Below are positions 1 to 8,152 of a DNA stretch of 34,779 bases, one piece after another. Position numbers and translations under genes: made by a program. A model generated the notes under the pieces. The model made no database searches and had not been told where the DNA came from. It was given only the letters and a program-made list of their open reading frames with translations. The stretch is from CAZVJA01 sp964626885 (GTDB lineage: Bacteria > Planctomycetota > Planctomycetia > Planctomycetales > Planctomycetaceae), in assembly GCA_964626885.1 (NCBI GenBank), contig CAZVJA010000032.1, positions 1 through 34,779 on the forward strand. Reading direction: 5' to 3'. The number at the start of each line of letters is the position of its first letter. The first letter of the stretch is position 1.

Positions 1-325
<325 letters not shown>

Positions 326-543
326 ATGCCTATACCACAGCCACCCGAAGGCAGCCGCAGCATGAAAGCGAAAAGAGTTTGTGGTCGACGTTCGTCCCAA
401 GTTTCCCTGGGGTCGTCCGACGACCGCCGCATCTCATACTCAAAAGACTTGTCGGAGTTCACCAACCAAATTGTCAAAGAACAATCGGAACCGAGTCCGT
501 GTCCCACATCGGGGATTCGAACCAGATCCGATGGCAAAGGGAC

Positions 544-595
544 ATCTTAGCAGTGTCATTTCGACTGTCAACTCACTCACCGCAAATTTTTTTGC
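544..595 (-). promoter_or_regulatory. Probable 16S rRNA promoter with A-tract UP-like element
   Basis: On the minus strand a perfect -35 hexamer TTGACA (571-566) is followed after 16 nt by TAAGAT (549-544) as -10. Just upstream of the -35 is an A-rich stretch (about 595-582, CTGCAAAAAAATTTGC) resembling an UP element, which is typical of strong rRNA promoters. This predicts transcription starting near 537 and a leader of roughly 210 nt before mature 16S. The leader has a 6-bp hairpin (CATCGG/CCGATG, about 534-508). Prediction from sequence only. Confidence 0.65.
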
Positions 596-1072
596 AGGAA
601 TTCTGAACCGCAAGGGAATCAGCAGAGTCGACGCATCCTACCTGACCAAAAACACTTACAAAATCAGCCCCAAATGCCAGCGCCCAGCCTGGACACAATC
701 ACTCGCCCGAGGTTCGCGTACATTCCTCATTTCTGGAACCATCGATGATACACGATGCTTTCCAGGGGATATCCACATTTTCACTTGTCCCCCAGCCCGC
801 CATTTCTCACTGTTTTCCACCGTCCCTTTCGGCGAATCGGCCTCCCTAATAGAATGCCGCCCAGCAACAGAAATAGTCAGAATCCCGGGGGCTTCATCCT
901 TTTGGGCACGACGACGACAGTTGGGGCGAGTGGCGTGAACCCCAGCCCTACAAACATCCTCGATTATTCAGGCAGCAGAGCTTCCAGCGAGAAGCTACGG
1001 CAGCGTTAAGTCGGCAAGGGAAGGCGTCGGATCAACAGCCGGCTTCTTTCCGCCACGAATCCCGGAGAACGA
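596..1072. other. Intergenic region between 16S promoter and metG
   Basis: No convincing gene here. Open frames on both strands are short and have unlikely composition, with no recognisable domains. A Shine-Dalgarno-like GGAG lies five bases before the metG ATG at 1073. I see no clear sigma-70 promoter for metG, although one must lie in this stretch or just inside it, since the 16S transcript runs the other way. Confidence 0.5.
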
Positions 1073-3115
1073 ATGGCCCCGCGTCAAATCCTTGTCACGT
1101 CGGCGCTTCCGTACGCCAACGGACACATCCACTTAGGGCATCTGGTCGAATACATCCAGACCGATATTTGGGTGCGGTTCCAGAAGCTGCGCGGAAATCG
1201 CTCCCTTTTCATCTGTGCGGACGACACGCACGGCACCGCGATCATGATCCGCGCCCGACAGGAGAAACGGAGTGAAGAAGCCCTGATCGCTGATATGCGC
1301 GAAGCCCACGTCCGCGATTTCGCCGGCTTTGACATTCTTTTCGACAACTACGGCAGCACCAACAGCCCTGCGAACCGGGAAGTCTGCCATGAAATCTGGG
1401 GGGCTCTCCGCAAGGCTGATCTCATCTCCGAGCGCGATGTCACGCAGCTCTACGATCCCGATGCGAAGACCTTTCTCGCGGACCGCTTCGTCAAAGGAAC
1501 CTGCCCCATCTGCAAATCGCCGAACCAATACGGCGACAACTGCGAGAAGTGCGGCGCGACGTTCAGTCCGGCCGATCTGATCGATCCGGTGAGCACTCTT
1601 TCCGGCGCCAAACCCGAGCTGCGCAGCGCGGCGCACTTGTTCGTCAACATCGAGAAGCTGCACGGTTTTCTCGAAGAGTGGACACAACGCGGCGGGCATT
1701 TGCAGGAAGAGGTCGCGAACTATCTCAAGGGGCACTTCCTCGGAGAGCCGCTCCGCGACTGGGATGTTTCGCGCCCCGCGCCGTACTTCGGGTTCGAGAT
1801 CCCCGATAGCGCCGGCAACTACTGGTATGTCTGGTTCGACGCCCCCATCGGCTACATCGCCTCGACCAGCGAATGGTGCGGCAACCATAGTGAGAAACTC
1901 GCCGATTGGTGGAAGAACCCAAATGTCGAGATCCACCATTTCATCGGCAAGGATATTACCTATTTTCACACGCTCTTCTGGCCTGCGATGCTCAAAACCG
2001 CCGGCTTCACTTTACCGACGAAGGTTCACATTCACGGTTTCCTGACTGTCGGCGGCGAAAAAATGTCAAAGAGTCGCGGCACCTTCGTGCTGGCGTCGAC
2101 CTACCTCAAACATCTCGACCCGGCTTATCTGCGGTACTACTACGCTTCCAAGCTCGGGCCGCGGTTGGACGATCTCGATCTCAACCTCGACGAGTTTGTA
2201 AGCAAGGTCAACTCCGATCCATTCGGAAAAGTGGTGAATCTCGCCAGCCGCGCCGCCAAACTGATGGAAGGGGAGAAGCTCGCGGAGTCGTATCCCGATG
2301 ATGGTGGGCTGTTCGAGCAGGCGGCGCGCGACGGCGAGGAGATCGCCCGCGCGTACGAAGCATGCGACTATAACACTGCGATGCGGATCGTGATGGCAGC
2401 AGCCGATCGTGCGAACAAGTACATCGACGACAAGCAGCCCTGGACGTTGAAAAAAGACCCCGCACGCCAGGACGAACTGCGCGAGGTCTGTACCGTCGCG
2501 CTCAACCTGTTCCGGCAACTGGCGATTTATCTCGCTCCGGTCTTGCCGCGCGTCGCCAAACAAACGGGAGAGCTATTGAGCAGCCCCATCAGCGACGGAA
2601 GCTGGAGCGAGGCGTCGCGTCCCTTACTGGGAACAAAAGTCAATCGCTTTGAACACATGATGAAACGAGTCGAACCCTCACAGGTGCAATCCATGATTGA
2701 AGAAAGCAAGCAGCCCACGGACCAACCGACCTCCGCCGTACCGCAGGACGGCCCCGAGGCCCTGGCCAAAGAGCCTCTGACGGCCGAGAACTGCACGTAC
2801 GACGACTTCGTGAAAGTCGACATGCGGGTCGCGCGGGTCGTCGAGGCGGAAGAGGTGAAAGAGTCGGACAAACTGCTGCGTCTCACGTTGAGCCTCGGCG
2901 GCGACGTCCGCAAAAACGTTTTCGCGGGGATCAAAGGGGTCTACAAGCCGGAAGATCTCCTCGGCCAGCTGGTCATCTGCTGCGCGAATCTCGCGCCGCG
3001 GAAGATGCGGTTCGGCGTGAGTGAGGGAATGGTGCTGGCGGCGGGCGCCGGGGGCAAGGAAATCTTCGTCCTCCGCCCCGACAGCGGAGCGGTCCCGGGA
3101 CAGCGCGTGCACTAG
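1073..3115 (+). CDS. metG: Methionyl-tRNA synthetase with C-terminal tRNA-binding domain
   Basis: Charges tRNA-Met with methionine using ATP, in the cytoplasm; essential for initiation and elongation. The 680-residue product shows the class I signatures: an HLGH form of the HIGH motif near residues 20-23 (after PYANGHI) and KMSKS at 330-334. A CX2CX9CX2C zinc knuckle begins with CPIC at 144-147 and ends with CEKC, as in the E. coli type with one knuckle. From about residue 575 there is a Trbp111/EMAPII-like OB-fold tRNA-binding domain (YDDFVKVDMRV... APRKMRFGVSEGM), common in longer bacterial MetRS and used for dimerisation and tRNA affinity. A GGAG sits 5 nt before the ATG. The gene stands alone after the 16S promoter region; the next gene is unrelated. 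Full length, with no missing key residues. Confidence 0.97.
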   Translation: MAPRQILVTSALPYANGHIHLGHLVEYIQTDIWVRFQKLRGNRSLFICADDTHGTAIMIRARQEKRSEEALIADMREAHVRDFAGFDILFDNYGSTNSPANREVCHEIWGALRKADLISERDVTQLYDPDAKTFLADRFVKGTCPICKSPNQYGDNCEKCGATFSPADLIDPVSTLSGAKPELRSAAHLFVNIEKLHGFLEEWTQRGGHLQEEVANYLKGHFLGEPLRDWDVSRPAPYFGFEIPDSAGNYWYVWFDAPIGYIASTSEWCGNHSEKLADWWKNPNVEIHHFIGKDITYFHTLFWPAMLKTAGFTLPTKVHIHGFLTVGGEKMSKSRGTFVLASTYLKHLDPAYLRYYYASKLGPRLDDLDLNLDEFVSKVNSDPFGKVVNLASRAAKLMEGEKLAESYPDDGGLFEQAARDGEEIARAYEACDYNTAMRIVMAAADRANKYIDDKQPWTLKKDPARQDELREVCTVALNLFRQLAIYLAPVLPRVAKQTGELLSSPISDGSWSEASRPLLGTKVNRFEHMMKRVEPSQVQSMIEESKQPTDQPTSAVPQDGPEALAKEPLTAENCTYDDFVKVDMRVARVVEAEEVKESDKLLRLTLSLGGDVRKNVFAGIKGVYKPEDLLGQLVICCANLAPRKMRFGVSEGMVLAAGAGGKEIFVLRPDSGAVPGQRVH

Positions 3116-3252
3116 ACTTCCGTCGCGTGTTCATTAACCCCACAGGCGTGCCGATGAGCGTATGTCATCCGGCGTATTGTGCGCGTGAACACTGCCCCAT
3201 CCAAACGGGAGGAATCTGGAGTAACGTTGCGGAATTTTCTGGAAGTCAAGAC

Positions 3253-3286
3253 GAACACCCGTTATTTTGTCCGTACTAGGGTGTTC
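3253..3286. promoter_or_regulatory. 8-bp inverted repeat upstream of the PEP-CTERM gene
   Basis: GAACACCC (3253-3260) and GGGTGTTC (3279-3286) form a perfect inverted repeat with an 18-nt spacer, about 70 bp before the PEP-CTERM start codon. A further GTGTTC occurs at about 3127 and GTGAACAC at about 3184. The repeated half-site suggests a regulator-binding site, but a stem-loop in the leader is equally possible. No regulator is assigned. Confidence 0.35.
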
Positions 3287-3357
3287 ACCGGTTGGGCCTC
3301 CTCGGTCGCCGGGAGAGTGTCACTATCGTGTATCCATAATTTGTTGGGGGATATTCA

Positions 3358-4020
3358 ATGCGGGCTCGTCAGTTGGGAGTATTGTGTTTTCTTTGTCTGA
3401 TCGTTCTATCGTCGAAGGCGCAGGCCTCGCTTATCACCGCCAACGCAACCATTGATTTGAACTCCGCCATCACGGGAAGTTCCTGGACCGGAGTGGCCCA
3501 TCCGCTCGACAGCACCGTTTCGGTCTCCAGTGGGGACACGGTGACGATCAATATCGATTTTCTCCCCGGGCAAGTGCTGACCTGGAACAGCAACGGGTAT
3601 TTCAGCCCCTGGCTGATGCTTGACGGTTTTCCAGGTCCGATCACCAATCCCAGTCAATCGGGTTTGTTTTCATGGTCCGGCCTGTCGGTTTCGCTGCTTG
3701 GGCTCACGCAAGGCACGCAGTTTCCCCCGGCTCAACTCGTGGGCGGAAGCAGCGGCGCGATCCACTTGGGGCCCACCTTCACGTTGGGGAACGACTCGGT
3801 CGTTCGCACCTTCACCGGCGTCACGCTCACTTTCCTGGCCACCTGGAGCGACGGTGACCCGTTCCGCGACTTTAGCACGATTGGTTACTACACACCCATC
3901 TTCGGCGGCACGGTCTCCTTTGAGCAGGTACAAGCGGTTCCCGAGCCGAGCACGTTCGCGTTGCTTGGTCTCGGTCTTTGTGGTTTTGGGGGCTATCGTT
4001 TCCGCCGTCGAGTTGCTTGA
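3358..4020 (+). CDS. PEP-CTERM sorting-domain protein (secreted, function unknown)
   Basis: A 220-residue exported protein. Residues 1-24 form a signal peptide (MRARQ, then a hydrophobic stretch LGVLCFLCLIVL, cleavage near AQA-S). The middle is Ser/Thr/Gly-rich and beta-like, with no domain I recognise. The C-terminus from about residue 194 has the PEP-CTERM signal: VPEPST, then a hydrophobic helix (FALLGLGLCGFGG), then a basic tail RFRRR. In species with exosortase this signal directs processing and cell-surface anchoring or export, often alongside exopolysaccharide production. No exosortase gene is in the window. A GGGGGA precedes the ATG by about 7 nt, and a strong terminator follows, so it is probably monocistronic. 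The family is confident from the tail; the molecular role is unknown. Confidence 0.9.
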   Translation: MRARQLGVLCFLCLIVLSSKAQASLITANATIDLNSAITGSSWTGVAHPLDSTVSVSSGDTVTINIDFLPGQVLTWNSNGYFSPWLMLDGFPGPITNPSQSGLFSWSGLSVSLLGLTQGTQFPPAQLVGGSSGAIHLGPTFTLGNDSVVRTFTGVTLTFLATWSDGDPFRDFSTIGYYTPIFGGTVSFEQVQAVPEPSTFALLGLGLCGFGGYRFRRRVA

Positions 4021-4052
4021 AACGACGGAATTGCCAGGAATCGAACTTGCAC

Positions 4053-4082
4053 AGCCTGCCGGCATTCGGCAGGCTGTTTTGC
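4053..4082 (+). terminator. Rho-independent terminator after PEP-CTERM gene
   Basis: A perfect 9-bp stem AGCCTGCCG / CGGCAGGCT (4053-4061 / 4067-4075) with a 5-nt loop is followed by GTTTTGCTT. It lies 32 bp past the PEP-CTERM stop codon and 80 bp before the start of the next gene. Confidence 0.8.
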
Positions 4083-4161
4083 TTGATGCCACCAGGATCA
4101 ATCTCCGGACGGTGCCGGGTCGGCAGGTGCATTGAGTCTGTACGAAAGGCAAATCGCAAAC

Positions 4162-4950
4162 ATGCCCGAGCCTGATCTCACTGGACGAGTGGCTGTCATT
4201 ACCGGCGGAGCCGACGGCATCGGCCGGGCGACGGCGCTATTGCTCGCGCGGCATGGGGCGCAGGTCGTCGTCGGGGATTACCGACCCAAATCGGAAAACG
4301 AGTCCCTCTTTGCTCCGCTCGGCATCGTTCAGACCGAATGCGACGTCCGCCGAGAAGACCCGATCCGCAAACTGATCGACGCCGCGGTCGCGCGGCATGG
4401 CCGGCTTGATATTCTCGTGAACAACGCCGGCGTCGGCATGGTCAAACAGATCACCGAGGTCCGCGAGGAAGACTGGGACAACACGGTCGATACGAACCTC
4501 AAGGGACCCTTCTTCGGCTGCAAGCATGCCATCCGCCACATGCAGGCGGGCAAGGGCGGGGCGATCGTCAACACCGCCAGCAACGCGGGGCTGTTGCCGC
4601 GAGCCCACGACCCGGTCTATTCGATCAGCAAGATAGCGCTCTTGGCTCTCACAAAGTCGCTGGCCCTCTGCCATGCGAAGGACCGCATCCGCATCAACGC
4701 CGTCTGCCCCGGCCCGGTAGAAGAGACCGGCATGATGAACGACGATCTCGCCCGCGCGGCCGATCCCGAGACGCTCAAGCAGCAGATGATCGCCGCGAGC
4801 CCGCTGGCTGCGGCAGCGGGCCGGATGGTCCATCCCGATGAAGTGGCGGCCGCGATTCTGTACCTTGTGAGCGACGCGGCGGCAATGGTCACCGGCACAG
4901 CGCTGGCGATCGACGGCGGAAAATCGCTCGGCGTCCCGCCGCGCGGGTAG
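4162..4950 (+). CDS. Short-chain dehydrogenase/reductase (SDR) family oxidoreductase
   Basis: A classical SDR of 262 residues. The NAD(P)-binding motif TGGADGIG lies at 14-21, NNAG is in the fourth strand region, and the catalytic triad S140, Y153, K157 (YSISK) has normal spacing. The C-terminus ends with the usual TGTALAIDGG. Such enzymes reduce or oxidise alcohols and ketones; the substrate cannot be read from sequence, and the FabG-like fold does not by itself mean fatty-acid synthesis. An in-frame TTG at 4132 would add ten residues. I prefer ATG 4162, which starts a typical N-terminus (MPEPDLTGRVAVITGG) and has AAAGG about 10 nt upstream. It is isolated between a terminator and a repeat-rich spacer, so probably transcribed alone. 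Confidence 0.92.
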   Translation: MPEPDLTGRVAVITGGADGIGRATALLLARHGAQVVVGDYRPKSENESLFAPLGIVQTECDVRREDPIRKLIDAAVARHGRLDILVNNAGVGMVKQITEVREEDWDNTVDTNLKGPFFGCKHAIRHMQAGKGGAIVNTASNAGLLPRAHDPVYSISKIALLALTKSLALCHAKDRIRINAVCPGPVEETGMMNDDLARAADPETLKQQMIAASPLAAAAGRMVHPDEVAAAILYLVSDAAAMVTGTALAIDGGKSLGVPPRG

Positions 4951-4978
4951 CTTTCAGCCTTCAGCTTTCAGCGGTCAG
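4951..4978. repeat. Four degenerate 7-bp tandem repeats
   Basis: Immediately after the SDR stop codon are four consecutive heptads CTTTCAG, CCTTCAG, CTTTCAG and CGGTCAG. Similar TCAG-rich low-complexity runs also occur at 11502-11538. I know of no function. Confidence 0.55.
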
Positions 4979-5035
4979 CAAGTCATCAAAGTAAAACGTC
5001 GCGACCGGGCAATTTCGCTTTAAGCGGCTACAACG

Positions 5036-5170
5036 CCCTTCTCCCCTCGCGGGAGAAGGTGGCGGCGCAGCCGCCGGATGAGGGGGCACGCACGTAGCTC
5101 GACGAGCCTGCAGTTCGTCGATACCCCCTCACCCCCAGCCCCTCTCCCGCGCGGGGGAGAGGGGAGTTAG
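5036..5170. repeat. Palindromic GC-rich intergenic repeat element (about 130 bp)
   Basis: The left arm contains CTTCTCCC-TCGCGGGAGAAGG followed by GGCGGCGCAGCCGCC and GGATGAGGG. The right arm contains CCCTCACCCCCAGCCCC and CTCTCCCGCGCGGGGGAGAGGGG, so the whole is an imperfect inverted repeat made of smaller hairpins. The centre has its own small inverted repeat (CTCGACGA ... TTCGTCGA). It has the look of the CCCTCTCCC/GATGAGGG type of palindromic repeat scattered between genes in many GC-rich bacteria. There is no transposase and no target-site duplication that I can see. It lies in the 410-bp gap between the SDR and carbamoyltransferase genes; the rest of that gap (5171-5360) shows nothing else. 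Confidence 0.75.
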
Positions 5171-5360
5171 AAATCTTGTCTTGCAGGTTCCTGCCATGCA
5201 GTCGTTTGTTCCCCTGTCCCCCGATATGGGACGCTTGGTACGATAAAGCTTCCGACGTCTTGCGTCGTACTGGTATCTCGATCCCGTTCGTCGCGCGACA
5301 TCCCCGCCCAAGCTGCGGGTATGGCACCCATCCTGAAATTCTCGGCGAAAATCTGATTCC

Positions 5361-7199
5361 ATGACCGCCATTCTGGGCATCTCCGCGTTCTATCACGATT
5401 CCGCCGCGGCGCTGGTTGTCGACGGGGAGATCGTGGCTGCCGCCCAGGAAGAACGCTTCACCCGCAAAAAACATGACGAAGGGTTCCCCACCCACGCCAT
5501 CGACTACTGCCTCAGCGAAGCGGGGCTTACTCCCGAGCAGCTCGACTACGTCGGCTTCTACGATAAGCCACTCTTGAAATTCGAACGCCTGCTCGAAACC
5601 TATCTCGCGTACGCGCCGCGCGGCTTCGGCTCGTTTCTCAAGTCGATGCCGATCTGGCTCAAGCAGAAGCTGCACCTGCCGCGTGAAATGAACAAAGGAC
5701 TGCGGCACGGCTACAAAAAGCGGTACGTGTTTCTCGAACATCATGAATCGCACGCGGCCAGTGCTTTCTTCCCGTCGCCGTTTGAAGAGGCGGCCATCCT
5801 TACCATCGACGGTGTGGGAGAATGGGCGACCGCCAGCTACGGTGTCGGGCGCGGCAACCGCATCGAGTTGTCTCACGAGCTGCACTTCCCGCACTCTCCC
5901 GGCTTGCTCTACACCGCCTTCACCTATTTCTGCGGGTTCAAGGTGAACTCGGGGGAGTACAAGCTGATGGGGCTCGCCCCGTACGGGCAGCCGAAGTACG
6001 TCGATTTGATCCTCGACAAGATGCTCGACCTCAAGCCGGACGGCTCGTTCCGGATGGACATGTCGTACTTCAACTACTGCGAAGGTCTGACGATGACCTC
6101 GCGTAAGTTCGCGGAGCTGTTCGGTGGGCCGGCCCGCGCGCCGGAATCGCCGCTGACCGAGCGGGAGATGGACATCGCGGCCTCGATCCAGGTGGTGATC
6201 GAAGAGATCATGCTCCGGATGGCGCGGCACGTGCACGCCGAAACCGGGATGAAAAAGCTCTGTCTTGCGGGGGGAGTCGCACTCAACTGCGTTGCCAACG
6301 GGCGTATCCTGCGCGAAGGCCCGTTCGAGGAGATCTGGATTCAGCCCGCCGCGGGGGATGCCGGGGGGGCGCTCGGCGCAGCCACGTTCATCTGGCATCA
6401 GTTGCTCGGCAACGAGCGGACATGCAAGCCGCGCGACAGCCAACGGGGTTCGTACCTTGGCCCGCGATTCAGCGACGAGGAGATTCGCGCGTATCTCGAC
6501 GGCATGGGAGCGAAGTATCGCTACTATGCCGACGATGAGACGCTTTGCGATGCGGTCGCGGAACTCATCGCGTCGGAAAAAGTCATCGGCTGGCTGCAGG
6601 GGCGGATGGAGTTCGGACCCCGGGCCCTCGGCGCACGGAGCATTCTGGGTGATGCCCGCAGCGAAAAAATGCAGTCGGTGATGAACCTCAAGATCAAGTT
6701 CCGCGAATCGTTCCGCCCGTTTGCTCCCTCGGTGCTGGAGGAGCGGGTCGACGAATACTTCGAGATGCGGCCCAACGAGCCGAGCCCTTACATGCTGCTC
6801 GTTGCGCCGGTTCGGGAAGAGAAACGGACGACGCGGAACGGAGAGGAAGCGGCTCTCGCGGGCATTGCGAAATTGAAAACGAAGCGGTCCGTCGTGCCAG
6901 CCATCACGCATGTCGATTACTCGGCTCGCGTGCAGACGGTCGACTCGACACGGCACGGGCGGTATTACAAACTGCTCAAGGCGTTCGAGAAGCGGACCGG
7001 TTCGCCGGTGATTATCAACACGAGCTTCAATGTGCGCGGCGAGCCGATCGTCCATTCGCCGGAGAATGCCTACCGCTGCTTCATGTCGACAAACATGGAT
7101 GTGCTGGTGCTGGAGCGGTTCGTGCTGTTGAAGGAAGAACAGCCGAATGCGAAACAACATGACATCGATGCGTATCTGGCGGAGTTTCAACTGGACTGA
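5361..7199 (+). CDS. Carbamoyltransferase, NodU/CmcH/SxtI family
   Basis: A 612-residue enzyme predicted to transfer a carbamoyl group from carbamoyl phosphate, through carbamoyl-adenylate, to a hydroxyl of a sugar or secondary metabolite. The N-terminal Kae1-like domain starts ILGISAFYHDSAAALVVDG, carries the metal/ATP-binding HHESH at 127-131 (usual HHxxHA) and TIDGVGEW at about 148-154. GGVALNCVANGR and GDAGGALGAA close the Kae1-like half. The C-terminal YrdC-like carbamoyltransferase domain has FGPRALGARSILGDAR (about 418-433), FRESFRPFAPSVL and NTSFNVRGEPIV. Length and motifs fit TobZ, NodU and SxtI. It is followed by SxtJ-like and DUF5989-like membrane proteins, the same order as sxtI-sxtJ-sxtK in saxitoxin clusters and in many non-toxic bacteria. 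That argues for a membrane-associated carbamoylation unit, not saxitoxin. The acceptor is unknown. Confidence 0.93.
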   Translation: MTAILGISAFYHDSAAALVVDGEIVAAAQEERFTRKKHDEGFPTHAIDYCLSEAGLTPEQLDYVGFYDKPLLKFERLLETYLAYAPRGFGSFLKSMPIWLKQKLHLPREMNKGLRHGYKKRYVFLEHHESHAASAFFPSPFEEAAILTIDGVGEWATASYGVGRGNRIELSHELHFPHSPGLLYTAFTYFCGFKVNSGEYKLMGLAPYGQPKYVDLILDKMLDLKPDGSFRMDMSYFNYCEGLTMTSRKFAELFGGPARAPESPLTEREMDIAASIQVVIEEIMLRMARHVHAETGMKKLCLAGGVALNCVANGRILREGPFEEIWIQPAAGDAGGALGAATFIWHQLLGNERTCKPRDSQRGSYLGPRFSDEEIRAYLDGMGAKYRYYADDETLCDAVAELIASEKVIGWLQGRMEFGPRALGARSILGDARSEKMQSVMNLKIKFRESFRPFAPSVLEERVDEYFEMRPNEPSPYMLLVAPVREEKRTTRNGEEAALAGIAKLKTKRSVVPAITHVDYSARVQTVDSTRHGRYYKLLKAFEKRTGSPVIINTSFNVRGEPIVHSPENAYRCFMSTNMDVLVLERFVLLKEEQPNAKQHDIDAYLAEFQLD

Positions 7200-7234
7200 A
7201 TTGAGCAGGATTTCGCGAGTTAACAGATTGGGAA

Positions 7235-7316
7235 ATCCGAAGCACGAATGACGAAGGAAATCCGAAGCCCTGAAGTCCAAAAGGATCGCCGCGATATCGT
7301 GCTTCGTGCTTTGGAT
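7235..7316. repeat. Imperfect inverted repeat in carbamoyltransferase-SxtJ spacer
   Basis: ATCCGAAGCACGAA (7235-7248) pairs with TTCGTGCTTTGGAT (7303-7316), with one mismatch in 14. The unit GAAATCCGAAGC appears twice (7232, 7257) and a further TTCGTGCTT at 7336. This ATCCGAAGCACGAA type is a degenerate planctomycete-style intergenic repeat. It sits inside what is otherwise a three-gene operon, so it may have been inserted there or affect read-through. Confidence 0.6.
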
Positions 7317-7373
7317 CTTTTTTAGGCATTCGTACTTCGTGCTTAAATTTCGAGTTGGGGCGCTGAATCACAA

Positions 7374-7784
7374 ATGATTGATCTCAATCTCAACCCATCC
7401 CGAAAAGAGCTGCGGATTTTCGCGGCGCTCTTCTGGGTGTTTTTTACCGGGGTGGCGTGGATTGTGTTCCGCAAGAGCGGCTCGACGACCGCGGCGGCCG
7501 GTGTCTTCGCGGCGGCGACCGCCGTGGGGATCATCGGGCTGAGCGTCCCGGCGTGGGTCCGGCCGGTGTATGTGGTCTGGATGCTCGCGGCTTATCCCAT
7601 CGGCTGGGTGATGTCGCACGTATTGATGGGAGTGATTTATTATCTGGTGGTTACGCCGATCGGCCTGCTGATGCGCGCTCTGGGGCGCGACCCGATGCAG
7701 CGGACATTCGACCGCGCGGCGAAAACGTACTGGGTCGCCCGGCCGAAGGAAGAGAAGACAACGAGGTATTTCCGGCAGTTTTGA
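7374..7784 (+). CDS. SxtJ-like small membrane protein
   Basis: 136 residues. A short cytoplasmic N-terminus (NLNPSRKELRIFA) is followed by hydrophobic segments at about 13-32, 38-60, 64-82 and 84-100, and then a basic tail with GRDPM, DRAAKTYW and R..K residues. The N-terminal 'PS.KELR.F' and the C-terminal 'GRDP..R..D..A.TYW' are features I associate with the SxtJ family (membrane protein next to carbamoyltransferases). The biochemical role of SxtJ is unknown. It lies 174 bp after the carbamoyltransferase with a repeat in the gap, and 44 bp before the DUF5989-like gene. Inferred role: membrane partner of the carbamoyltransferase, on genomic association alone. Confidence 0.82.
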   Translation: MIDLNLNPSRKELRIFAALFWVFFTGVAWIVFRKSGSTTAAAGVFAAATAVGIIGLSVPAWVRPVYVVWMLAAYPIGWVMSHVLMGVIYYLVVTPIGLLMRALGRDPMQRTFDRAAKTYWVARPKEEKTTRYFRQF

Positions 7785-7828
7785 GGAACCCCATCGGCGG
7801 AGAGCCGATGATCATTGAGGGAAATGCT

Positions 7829-8104
7829 ATGGCCAATACCCCTGACAAAAACGAATCAGACGATCTTCCCGAAGTTAAAAAAGTCACGGTCACGTATGAA
7901 TACGGTCGGCAGGCTGAGGTGAAATCTGAATTTGCAAAACGTGCGGAAGAGGCTCCGCCGGGGCTGATCGCGGAATTCTGGGACTTTCTCGTTCACAACA
8001 AGAAGTGGTGGCTGACCCCGATTATCATCGTGATTCTGTTAATGGGGATCATCATCTTCCTGGGTGGGACAGCGGCGGCGCCGTTTATCTACCCGCTGTT
8101 CTGA
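7829..8104 (+). CDS. DUF5989/SxtK-like single-pass membrane protein
   Basis: 91 residues. A charged N-terminal half is followed by the conserved EFWDFLVHNKKWWLTP (49-64), one membrane helix (about 62-80) and a short APFIYPLF end. The 'EFW.FL...KKWWL.P' and 'APFIY' signatures match the DUF5989/SxtK family found downstream of SxtJ. I chose ATG 7829 (MANTPDK) because GAGGGA lies seven bases upstream; an in-frame ATG at 7808 has no such site. Third gene of the carbamoyltransferase trio. In this family the protein is thought only to be membrane-bound; nothing in the sequence shows catalysis. Confidence 0.82.
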   Translation: MANTPDKNESDDLPEVKKVTVTYEYGRQAEVKSEFAKRAEEAPPGLIAEFWDFLVHNKKWWLTPIIIVILLMGIIIFLGGTAAAPFIYPLF

Positions 8105-8107
8105 TCG

Positions 8108-8137
8108 GCACGGGAGCACAGACATTCCTGTCCGTGC
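8108..8137. terminator. Hairpin between convergent genes, possible bidirectional terminator
   Basis: GCACGG (8108-8113) pairs with CCGTGC (8132-8137), and inside it ACAG pairs with CTGT, with an unpaired GAGC on one side. It occupies the 48-bp gap between the DUF5989-like gene (+) and fabZ (-). There is no long T run on either side, so termination is an inference from position; it may also be a dispersed ACAGACATTCCTGT-type repeat. Confidence 0.5.
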
Positions 8138-8152
8138 AATTCTCACGCGGCG

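Noticed and set aside
495..530. T-arm-like GGTTCGAATCCCC on the minus strand in the 16S leader
   Set aside because: No acceptor stem, anticodon arm or complete cloverleaf can be built around it.
3179..3400. 73-codon open frame before the PEP-CTERM gene
   Set aside because: Overlaps the PEP-CTERM start in another frame, with no domain and no good ribosome-binding site.
4237..4833. 198-codon open frame opposite the SDR
   Set aside because: Antisense shadow of a gene with an intact catalytic triad.
5028..7280. 750-codon open frame opposite the carbamoyltransferase
   Set aside because: It is the antisense of a well-supported gene, Arg/His/Val-rich and without any domain; a by-product of GC-rich codon use.
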